5,382 nucleotides of DNA, taken from assembly GCA_019425105.1 (NCBI GenBank), contig JAHYYD010000158.1, positions 1 through 5,382 of the forward strand, in the 5' to 3' direction. The DNA comes from Actinomycetota bacterium (lineage in GTDB: Bacteria; Actinomycetota; Actinomycetes; Actinomycetales; Actinomycetaceae). This document shows positions 1-5,382 of this stretch, piece after piece; positions within the stretch are counted from its first letter, which is position 1, and each line of letters begins with the position of its first letter. The position numbers were made by a program, and so were the translations under genes. The notes below the pieces were generated by a model. That model did no database searches. It saw nothing but the letters and a program-made list of their open reading frames with translations, and had not been told where the DNA came from.

Positions 1-1602
1 ACGCCCACGCAAGCACCCGCAGACGACACCCCCGAGCAGGTCAAGGTTCGCGCGGCCAAGCGCGCGCGCCTCATGGAGGCCGGCATCCCCGCCTACCCCG
101 TGCGCCTGCCGATCACGACCACCATCAAGGCCGTGCGCGAGAAGTACGCGCACCTCGAGGCCGGCGAAGAAACCGAGGACTACGTGGGCCTGGCGGGCCG
201 CGTCATCCTCGCGCGCAACGGCGGCAAGCTGTGCTTCGCGACCCTCATGGACGGTGAGGGCAACAGGATCCAGGTCATGCTCTCCGCCGCCTCCGTCGGC
301 GCCGAGTCACTGGCCGCCTACAAGAACGACGTTGACCTGGGCGATCACCTCTTCGTCCACGGCCGCGTCATCTCCTCGCGCCGCGGCGAGCTGTCGATCT
401 TCGCGACCCCCGCCGAGGTCACGCCCGAGGCACAGGCCGCCTACGACGCCGCTCCCACCGCGCTGCCCGCCCCCGATGCCTCGTGGGCCATCGCCTCCAA
501 GGCGATCCGCCCCCTGCCCAAGACCTGGACCACCGAGGACGGCGAAGAGATCACCCTGTCCGAGGACCAGCGCATCCGCCGCCGCGAGCTTGACCTGATC
601 ACGCGCCCCGCCGCGCGCGACATGATCCGCATTCGCGCGGCCGTCAACCGTTCGATCCGCGAGAACTTCTTCCGCCGCGACTACATCGAGCTCGAGACGC
701 CGATGCTGCAGATGATCCACGGTGGCGCGGCTGCCCGCCCCTTCACGACGCACATGAACGCGCTCGACACCGATCTCTACCTGCGCATCGCGACGGAGAT
801 CTACCTCAAGCGCGCGGTCGTTGGAGGCGTGGACCGCGTCTTCGAGATGAACCGTAACTTCCGCAACGAGGGCATGGACTCCTCGCACAGCCCCGAGTTC
901 ACGTCCCTGGAGGCTTACGAGGCCTACTCGGACTACAACGGCATGGCTGAGCTGACCCGCGACCTCATCCAGCAGGCCGCGCGCGACGCCTTCGATCTGT
1001 CCGAGGGCGAGGAAATCGTGCGCCTGGCCGACGGTACCGAGTACGACCTGTCGGGGCAGTGGGATCGTATCGACCTGTACGGCTCCACCTCCGAGGCCCT
1101 GGGCGAGGAGATCACGGTGGAGACGCCGCGCGAGACCCTCGTCAAGTACGCCGAGCGCATCGGCCTGGAGGTCGACGACTATGCGGTCTCCGGCAAGATC
1201 GTCGAAGACATCTTCGAGGAGCTTGTCGCCTCCAAGCTGTGGGCGCCGACCTTCGTCTACGACTTCCCGGAGGATACCTCCCCGCTGACCCGCTACCACC
1301 GCTCGCGCGCCGGCCTGACCGAAAAGTGGGACCTGTACGTGCGCGGCTTCGAGACGGGCACCGCCTACTCCGAGCTGGCTGACCCGGTCGTCCAGCGCGA
1401 GCGCTTCGAGGCGCAGGCGCTTGCGGCCGCCAACGGCGACCCCGAGGCCATGGTCATGGACGAGGACTTCCTCGTCGCCATGGAGCAGGGCTTCCCGCCG
1501 TGCGGCGGCATGGGCATGGGCATCGACCGCCTGCTGATGGTGCTGACCGGCCAGGGCATCCGCGAGACGATCCCGTTCCCGCTGGTCAAGCGCCTGGGCT
1601 GA
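1..1602 (+). CDS. lysS: Lysyl-tRNA synthetase, class II (5' end outside the window)
   Basis: This enzyme activates lysine with ATP and charges tRNA-Lys in the cytoplasm. The frame is open from base 1 with no start at the edge, so the gene begins upstream. The ATG at 73 is internal, because the preceding codons read as a normal LysRS N-terminus (EQVKVRAAKRARLMEAG). Counting the first visible codon as 1, an anticodon-binding OB-fold starts near residue 60 (VGLAGRV). The class II core follows: motif 1 with its proline at 234 (ELETPML), motif 2 at 280-291 (VFEMNRNFRNEG) and motif 3 at 502-510 (GGMGMGIDR), then IRETIPFPLVKR near the end. The visible 533 codons are close to full family length, so only a few residues are missing. 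The stretch DSSHSPEF after motif 2 is typical of actinobacterial LysRS. One oddity is Thr265 where most LysRS have Pro (RIAPE). The family assignment is secure. Confidence 0.97.
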   Translation, partial: TPTQAPADDTPEQVKVRAAKRARLMEAGIPAYPVRLPITTTIKAVREKYAHLEAGEETEDYVGLAGRVILARNGGKLCFATLMDGEGNRIQVMLSAASVGAESLAAYKNDVDLGDHLFVHGRVISSRRGELSIFATPAEVTPEAQAAYDAAPTALPAPDASWAIASKAIRPLPKTWTTEDGEEITLSEDQRIRRRELDLITRPAARDMIRIRAAVNRSIRENFFRRDYIELETPMLQMIHGGAAARPFTTHMNALDTDLYLRIATEIYLKRAVVGGVDRVFEMNRNFRNEGMDSSHSPEFTSLEAYEAYSDYNGMAELTRDLIQQAARDAFDLSEGEEIVRLADGTEYDLSGQWDRIDLYGSTSEALGEEITVETPRETLVKYAERIGLEVDDYAVSGKIVEDIFEELVASKLWAPTFVYDFPEDTSPLTRYHRSRAGLTEKWDLYVRGFETGTAYSELADPVVQRERFEAQALAAANGDPEAMVMDEDFLVAMEQGFPPCGGMGMGIDRLLMVLTGQGIRETIPFPLVKRLG

Positions 1603-1617
1603 CGTTAGACGCGAGAG

Positions 1618-1659
1618 GGCCCCGGCCTCGTTCCCTGTAGGAGGGACGAGGCCGGGGCC
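1618..1659. terminator. Long GC-rich hairpin between convergent lysS and regulator; probable bidirectional terminator
   Basis: Bases 1618-1631 pair perfectly with 1646-1659 (14 bp, beginning GGCCCCGG). After a one-base bulge at 1632, 1633-1636 pair with 1642-1645, leaving a five-base loop. It starts 15 bases after the lysS stop and 27 bases after the regulator's stop on the other strand, so it is placed to end both transcripts. There is no T-tract on either side, which is common for terminators in high-GC actinobacteria but makes intrinsic termination less certain. Confidence 0.8.
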
Positions 1660-1686
1660 ACTTCGTGCGTTCGCGCGGTCGCGGGC

Positions 1687-2667
1687 TTAGACGAAGGAAC
1701 GCCGGGACGACATGCGCGTGTGGACGAGGTCGAGGAGCTCGTGCGCGGCGCCGTCGTCGAGGACGAGGTCGGTGGCGACCCCCGCGCGCAGGGCCCCGAG
1801 GAGCGGCAACGCCTTCGATGCGCCGGAGACGACGCACAGGCGGCGTGGGATCTTCTTGAGCGTGGCCGGGCTCGGGCCCGAGGCGCGCTCGTTGAGGTGC
1901 ATGTTCGTGGAGCCGTCCTCGCGGATGAGGACGGTGCACACGTCGCCGACGACGCCGTCGTTTTGCGCTGCGGCGATCTCGTTGGGGTCGAGGAATCCGC
2001 CCGAGTAGACGTGGGAGGGTAGGCGTGCGGACATCGATCCCACGCCGAACAGGGCGACGTCGGCGCTGTCGATCGTGTTGAGGACCGACTGGACGGAGCG
2101 CTCGCGCCAGAGCGCTTCCTTCGTGTCCGCGTAGTCGAAGAAGGCGGGGACGGGGAAGTTGACGATGCGCCCGCCGATGGCCTTGGCGGCTCGGGCGATG
2201 ATGGCCTCGGCGTAGGGCATGCCCGACTCGGTGGCGGTCGCCGCGCCGTTGAGCTGGACGACGGTCGAGCCCGGGAAGGACACGTGGGGCATTGCGCGCG
2301 TGACCTCCGCGGTCGTGTTTCCCCAGGCGATGCCGAGGGTGACGCCGGGGAAGAGCATGTCGACGAGGTGTTCGGCGGCGACCAGTGCAACGTTGTGCAG
2401 GCGGTTGACCTCGGTGTGCACGTCGTGAACGGGGACGACCGAGACCTGGACTCCGAACAGGTCGGCGATCTGACCGGCGAGGGTGCCTTTCAGGCCGGGG
2501 GATGCGGACACGGAAATGCGTACGAGGCCGACCTCTCGCGCGTGGGCGAGGAGTCGCGAGACCGAGGAGCGCGATATCTGCAGGTGGCGGGCGATTGTTT
2601 CCATCGTCTGCCCCTGGAGGTAGTACATCGAGGCGGCCTCGTGAGCCTGTTCGTCACGTATTGTCAC
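1687..2667 (-). CDS. SorC-family sugar-binding transcriptional regulator, candidate regulator of glpFK
   Basis: This is a cytoplasmic DNA-binding regulator of 326 residues. Residues 20-45 form an N-terminal helix-turn-helix (ETIARHLQISRSSVSRLLAHARE). The rest is a SorC/DeoR-type effector-binding domain with family landmarks: GIAWGNT at 112-118, DVALFGVGS at 203-211, GVVGDVC at 238-244 and SGASKALPLLGAL at 281-293. Known members bind sugar phosphates, so a glycerol-derived phosphate is a reasonable ligand here, by inference from the divergent glpF-glpK. I chose the GTG at 2667. It gives the usual family N-terminus (TIRDEQAHEAASMYYLQG) and leaves the inverted repeat at 2684-2697 outside the coding region. 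The alternative in-frame GTG at 2688 adds seven residues and would lie inside that repeat. Neither has a clear Shine-Dalgarno sequence, so a leaderless or weakly initiated message is possible. The family is secure; the target and ligand are inferred. Confidence 0.92.
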   Translation of the reverse strand: MTIRDEQAHEAASMYYLQGQTMETIARHLQISRSSVSRLLAHAREVGLVRISVSASPGLKGTLAGQIADLFGVQVSVVPVHDVHTEVNRLHNVALVAAEHLVDMLFPGVTLGIAWGNTTAEVTRAMPHVSFPGSTVVQLNGAATATESGMPYAEAIIARAAKAIGGRIVNFPVPAFFDYADTKEALWRERSVQSVLNTIDSADVALFGVGSMSARLPSHVYSGGFLDPNEIAAAQNDGVVGDVCTVLIREDGSTNMHLNERASGPSPATLKKIPRRLCVVSGASKALPLLGALRAGVATDLVLDDGAAHELLDLVHTRMSSRRSFV

Positions 2668-2683
2668 GTTTTCTAGTGTGCCA

Positions 2684-2697
2684 TGCACAGGCGTGCA
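2684..2697. promoter_or_regulatory. Candidate operator 1, TGCAC-N4-GTGCA, at the regulator's 5' end
   Basis: TGCACAGGCGTGCA is a perfect inverted repeat with 5-bp arms and a 4-bp spacer. It sits 17 bp upstream of the chosen regulator start and overlaps the alternative GTG at 2688. The same repeat recurs at 2781-2794. Binding here by the regulator's own product would give autoregulation. The pattern is directly visible; the role is inferred. Confidence 0.55.
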
Positions 2698-2780
2698 GGT
2701 GTGTGACTTTCGAGATCAGATAGAGTGTCGGCCAATCTGGAACGATGTGTGGCAGATGACCAGGGTCACACCTGTAGGCC

Positions 2781-2794
2781 TGCACGGATGTGCA
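2781..2794. promoter_or_regulatory. Candidate operator 2, TGCAC-N4-GTGCA, upstream of glpF
   Basis: TGCACGGATGTGCA repeats the arms and spacing of the site at 2684-2697, with centres 97 bp apart. Read on the - strand it continues as TGCACATCCGTGCAGG, which matches 14 of 16 bases of the + strand sequence at site 1, so the two sites are in mirror orientation. It ends 6 bp before the predicted glpF -35 element, a position suited to activation or to looping with site 1. Confidence 0.55.
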
Positions 2795-2800
2795 CTCGGT

Positions 2801-2829
2801 TTGGGCCAACGTGCATCAAGTGCCATACT
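2801..2829 (+). promoter_or_regulatory. Predicted glpF(K) promoter
   Basis: TTGGGC at 2801-2806 and CATACT at 2824-2829 are separated by 17 bp, the optimal sigma-70-type spacing. The matches are modest (3/6 and 4/6). Transcription would begin near 2836 and give glpF a leader of about 107 nt. Position next to the candidate operator supports it, but the hexamers alone are weak. Confidence 0.35.
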
Positions 2830-2850
2830 GTGACGTGACCCGCGAATCAT

Positions 2851-2912
2851 ATCCGAGCGGATACCGTTCGACGGTACACAGTTAGCGGTGGTACAACACC
2901 GGTGACCCGGTG
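2851..2912 (+). other. Structured 5' leader of glpF with several small hairpins
   Basis: Short inverted repeats lie between the predicted promoter and the glpF ribosome binding site. ATCCG 2851-2855 pairs with CGGAT 2858-2862, and TACCGT 2862-2867 with ACGGTA 2871-2876. CGGTG 2886-2890 can pair with CACCG 2897-2901, or CACCGG 2897-2902 with CCGGTG 2907-2912. The last two share bases and exclude each other. It matches no riboswitch class I recognise. In GC-rich DNA some of this may be chance. Confidence 0.3.
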
Positions 2913-2942
2913 CGAAGACGCGCCGGAGAAAGATAGGGAAAC

Positions 2943-3728
2943 ATGCTCACAACACTGCTCCCGGCAGCCGCCGATATGGCTGCCCCGACCACGGGCCAGC
3001 TTTTCTGGTCTGAGTTCCTCGGCACTGCCGTCCTCCTGCTCCTCGGTGGCGGCGTCGTCGCCACGAACCTCCTGCCCAAGTCCAAGGGCAAGGGCGGCGG
3101 CTGGCTGCTCATCAACTGGGGATGGGGCCTGGCGGTCTTCGCCGGCGTCTATGTTGCCTTCCGCTCTGGCGGCCACCTGAACCCCGCCGTCACTATTGCC
3201 AAGGCTGTCGGACACGCCTTCGACTCCTCCGTTGAGCTCGCCCCCGGCGTTGCGGTCAACACCACCAACATTCTCGTCTACATCGTTGCTCAGTTCCTCG
3301 GCGCCTTCGTCGGTGCGGTCCTGTGCTGGCTGACCTTCAAGAAGCACTTCGACGAGGATTGCGACCCCGCCCTCAAGCTCGGCGTCTTCTCCACCGGCCC
3401 CGAGATCCGCTCCTACGGTTGGAACTGCCTCACTGAGGCCATCGGCACCGCCGTCCTGATCCTGTGGGTCTACGTCTCCGGCTACACCGAAACTGCGATC
3501 GGCCCGCTCGGCGTCGCCCTCATCATCGTCGTCATCGGTAACTCGCTCGGTGGCCCCACCGGTTACGCCATCAACCCGGCCCGTGACCTCGGCCCGCGTA
3601 TCGCTCACGCGATCCTGCCGATCAAGGGCAAGGGCGGCTCCGACTGGGGTTACTCCTGGGTTCCCGTCGTCGGCCCGATCATCGGCGCCATCGTCGGCAC
3701 CGTCATCTACTTCCTCGCTCTCGCCTGA
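2943..3728 (+). CDS. glpF: Glycerol uptake facilitator (aquaglyceroporin, MIP family)
   Basis: This 261-residue inner-membrane channel passes glycerol and similar small uncharged solutes by facilitated diffusion. It shows the MIP fold: hydrophobic segments near 20-42, 53-73, 106-131, 161-181, 185-203 and 239-260, and two pore-forming NPA boxes, HLNPAVT (NPA 80-82) and GYAINPARDLGPR (NPA 211-213). Arg214 is the selectivity-filter arginine, and the following Asp215 marks glycerol facilitators as opposed to strict water channels. Tyr208 occupies the place of Phe200 of E. coli GlpF. Length is normal for the family. The ATG at 2943 is preceded by AGGGA at 2935-2939 and GGAG at 2925-2928; the ATG at 2976 has no such site. 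glpK follows after 152 bp in the same direction, so co-transcription is likely. Related channels in Gram-positive bacteria also pass dihydroxyacetone or lactic acid, but the glpK neighbour favours glycerol. Confidence 0.95.
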   Translation: MLTTLLPAAADMAAPTTGQLFWSEFLGTAVLLLLGGGVVATNLLPKSKGKGGGWLLINWGWGLAVFAGVYVAFRSGGHLNPAVTIAKAVGHAFDSSVELAPGVAVNTTNILVYIVAQFLGAFVGAVLCWLTFKKHFDEDCDPALKLGVFSTGPEIRSYGWNCLTEAIGTAVLILWVYVSGYTETAIGPLGVALIIVVIGNSLGGPTGYAINPARDLGPRIAHAILPIKGKGGSDWGYSWVPVVGPIIGAIVGTVIYFLALA

Positions 3729-3737
3729 GAGTGAGTG

Positions 3738-3768
3738 CGCGGGCGAGGCCGGCGTGGCCTCGCCCGCG
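3738..3768 (+). terminator. Perfect 13-bp hairpin after glpF; attenuator or RNA-stabilising stem
   Basis: Bases 3738-3750 pair without mismatch with 3756-3768 around the loop GGCGT. The stem starts 9 bases after the glpF stop and is almost all G/C. No T-tract follows. As glpK lies downstream on the same strand with no convincing promoter of its own, partial termination, or protection of the glpF message end, is more likely than full termination. Confidence 0.5.
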
Positions 3769-3772
3769 TGGA

Positions 3773-3842
3773 ACCCCACCGCCGGGGTGACATTTTCTGG
3801 GACTGGGAAGTCCCAACAGCCGCGCAGGTGGCTAGGCGCGGC
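3773..3842 (+). other. Three further hairpins in the glpF-glpK gap
   Basis: Consecutive inverted repeats follow the strong stem. ACCCC 3773-3777 pairs with GGGGT 3784-3788. TGGGACT 3798-3804 pairs with AGTCCCA 3809-3815 around GGGA, which fits the GNRA tetraloop pattern. GCCGCGC 3819-3825 pairs with GCGCGGC 3836-3842. Together with the stem at 3738-3768 they fill most of the gap up to the glpK ribosome binding site. I recognise no known RNA family and no small coding gene here. Confidence 0.4.
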
Positions 3843-3869
3843 ATACACAACGATGTGACAACGCCACCG

Positions 3870-3875
3870 AAAGGA
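3870..3875 (+). promoter_or_regulatory. Ribosome binding site of glpK
   Basis: AAAGGA lies 5 bases before the ATG at 3881. It fixes the glpK start and lies outside the hairpins upstream of it. Confidence 0.75.
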
Positions 3876-3880
3876 CACTC

Positions 3881-5382
3881 ATGACCACCGAAAAGTTCGT
3901 TCTCGCCATTGACCAGGGCACCACTTCGACCCGCGCGATTATCTTCAACCACGCTGGTGAAATCGTTTCCGTCGGCCAGAAGGAATTCACGCAGATCTTC
4001 CCGAACCCGGGCTGGGTCGAGCACAACCCCATCGAGATCTGGGACACCACTCGCACCGTCGTCGCGGAGGCTCTGCAGAAGGCGGAGATCAACCGTCACC
4101 AGCTGGCGGCCGTGGGCATTACTAACCAGCGCGAGACCACCGTCGTGTGGGATAAGAACACCGGCGAGCCCGTGTACAACGCGATCGTCTGGCAGGACAT
4201 GCGTACCTCCGACATCGTCAAGGAACTCGAGGGTGACGAGGGTCCGGATCGTTTCCGCCAGATCTGTGGCCTGGGCCTGTCCCCCTACTTCTCCGGCTCC
4301 AAGATCAAGTGGATCCTCGACAACGTCGAGGGCGCTCGTGAGCGCGCTGAGGCCGGCGACCTGCTCTTCGGTAACACCGACTGCTGGGTCCTGTGGAACC
4401 TGACGGGCGGCATCAACGGAGGCGTGCACTGCACCGACGTCACCAACGCCTCGCGCACCATGCTCATGGATATCCGCACGCTGCAGTGGCGCGAGGACGT
4501 CTGCGAGATCTTCGGTATTCCGATGTCGATGCTCCCAGAGATTAAGTCCTCCTCCGAGGTCTACGGCTACGGCCGCAAGAACGGTCTGCTCATCGACACC
4601 CCGATCGCCGGCATCCTCGGCGACCAGCAGGCGGCCACCTTCGGCCAGGCCTGCTTCGAGAAGGGCATGGCGAAGAACACCTACGGCACCGGCTGCTTCA
4701 TGCTCATGAACACCGGCACGGAGCCCGTCTTCTCCAACAACGGTCTGCTCACCACGGTGGCCTACAAGATCGGCGAGCAGCCGGCCGTGTACGCCCTCGA
4801 AGGCTCGATCGCCGTCGCCGGCTCGCTGGTCCAGTGGCTGCGCGATAACCTCGGCATGATCGTCAAGTCTTCGGACATCGGCGAGCTGGCCAGCACGGTC
4901 GAGGACAACGGCGGCGTCTACTTCGTCCCCGCCTTCTCCGGCCTGTTCGCCCCCTACTGGCGTTCGGACGCTCGCGGCGCGATCGTGGGCCTGACCCGTT
5001 ACGTCAACAAGGGCCACATCGCCCGCGCCGTCGAGGAGTCGACCGCGTTCCAGAGCGCCGAGGTCCTCGACGCGATGAACGCCGACGCCGGCGTGCCGCT
5101 CAAGGAGCTCAAGGTCGACGGCGGCATGACGCACGACGACCTGGTCATGCAGTTCCAGGCCGACCTGTGCGGCGTCGACGTCGTTCGCCCGAAGGTCATT
5201 GAGACGACCGCTCTGGGTGCCGCCTACGCAGCCGGTATGGCCGTGGGCTTCTGGTCGGGCACCGACGACGTCGTGGCCAACTGGCAGGAAGGCAAGCGCT
5301 GGACGCCGTCCATGGAGCCGGCCGAGCGCGACCGCACCTACCGCCTGTGGAAGAAGGCCGTCACGCGTACGCTCGACTGGGT
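3881..5382 (+). CDS. glpK: Glycerol kinase (3' end outside the window)
   Basis: GlpK phosphorylates glycerol with ATP to glycerol 3-phosphate in the cytoplasm, trapping what GlpF admits. No stop is reached: 500 complete codons are present, about the family's full length, so only a few residues are lost. This FGGY-family kinase has the N-terminal phosphate-binding loop (DQGTTSTRA, 11-19). Its glycerol-contact residues are Arg84 and Glu85 (TNQRETT), Trp104, Tyr136 and Asp248 (GDQQ). FGGY signature 1 is at 136-148 ([13 protein letters not shown]) and the C-terminal ATP-site glycines at 414-415 (VDGGM). Signature 2 (366-386) is recognisable but has Glu385 where a hydrophobic residue is usual. The loop between SSSEVYG and PIAGILGDQ has no histidine, so the phosphotransferase-system activation known for Firmicute GlpK seems absent. 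The start is set by ATG with AAAGGA five bases upstream. It is probably co-transcribed with glpF. Confidence 0.97.
   Translation, partial: MTTEKFVLAIDQGTTSTRAIIFNHAGEIVSVGQKEFTQIFPNPGWVEHNPIEIWDTTRTVVAEALQKAEINRHQLAAVGITNQRETTVVWDKNTGEPVYNAIVWQDMRTSDIVKELEGDEGPDRFRQICGLGLSPYFSGSKIKWILDNVEGARERAEAGDLLFGNTDCWVLWNLTGGINGGVHCTDVTNASRTMLMDIRTLQWREDVCEIFGIPMSMLPEIKSSSEVYGYGRKNGLLIDTPIAGILGDQQAATFGQACFEKGMAKNTYGTGCFMLMNTGTEPVFSNNGLLTTVAYKIGEQPAVYALEGSIAVAGSLVQWLRDNLGMIVKSSDIGELASTVEDNGGVYFVPAFSGLFAPYWRSDARGAIVGLTRYVNKGHIARAVEESTAFQSAEVLDAMNADAGVPLKELKVDGGMTHDDLVMQFQADLCGVDVVRPKVIETTALGAAYAAGMAVGFWSGTDDVVANWQEGKRWTPSMEPAERDRTYRLWKKAVTRTLDW

Noticed and set aside
307..1299. 330-codon - strand frame opposite lysS
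   Set aside because: Antisense shadow of the lysS coding frame, with no motif and no ribosome binding site of its own.
1605..2390. 261-codon - strand frame overlapping the regulator
   Set aside because: It is a Ser/Pro/Arg-rich alternative frame of the regulator gene and runs through the terminator hairpin. The other frame has the real SorC family motifs.
2284..2676. 130-codon + strand frame opposite the regulator's N-terminus
   Set aside because: Antisense shadow with no similarity to any family I know.
2701..2720. Possible CRP/GlxR-type site beginning TGTGA
   Set aside because: Only the left half (TGTGA) matches; the required TCACA half is missing at the proper distance. The TCACA at 2766-2770 is also wrongly spaced from every TGTG upstream.
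2847..3878. 343-codon - strand frame opposite glpF, very rich in Asp, Glu and Gly
   Set aside because: The acidic composition is what the antisense frame of a membrane-channel gene in GC-rich DNA yields. It also crosses the glpF control region and the intergenic hairpins.
4223..4410. Possible break or frameshift in glpK, since open frames here are short in the other phases
   Set aside because: Translating from 3881 gives one uninterrupted glycerol kinase of normal length to the window edge; only the stop codon lies outside.
3707..5134. 475-codon open frame on the - strand opposite glpK
   Set aside because: It lies antisense to an intact, clearly recognised glycerol kinase. Its composition (rich in Val, Gly, Asp, Arg, Ala) is that of a mirror frame in GC-rich DNA, with no recognisable domain.

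Overview
The window is GC-rich, with strong G/C bias at third codon positions. It carries a high-GC Gram-positive (actinobacterial) gene set. The lysyl-tRNA synthetase and the glycerol genes read like those of the Actinomycetaceae (Actinomyces/Schaalia type). That placement rests on recalled family sequence features, not on a database search.

Layout, left to right: (1) the 3' part of lysS on the + strand, running in from before base 1 and ending at 1602; (2) an 84-bp convergent gap filled mainly by one long GC-rich hairpin, probably a shared terminator; (3) a SorC-family sugar-binding transcriptional regulator on the - strand (1687 to about 2667); (4) a divergent control region of about 275 bp; (5) glpF, a glycerol-facilitator aquaglyceroporin (2943-3728); (6) a 152-bp gap that can fold into four consecutive hairpins; (7) glpK, glycerol kinase (from 3881), which runs off the right edge only a few codons short of its usual length.

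The three genes on the right form a glycerol-use module. GlpF lets glycerol diffuse in, GlpK traps it as glycerol 3-phosphate, and the divergent SorC-type protein is the obvious candidate regulator. The control region supports this: it holds two copies of the inverted repeat TGCAC-N4-GTGCA, one at the regulator's start and one just upstream of a predicted glpF promoter. Extended flanks of the two copies are in mirror orientation. They are the best candidate operators. lysS is a housekeeping gene with no evident functional link to the module.

I see no mobile elements, CRISPR arrays, tRNA or rRNA genes, and no wholly unknown gene. The more interesting material is regulatory: the paired operator candidates, structured leader and intergenic RNA, and a SorC-type regulator next to glycerol genes in place of the better-known glycerol regulators.
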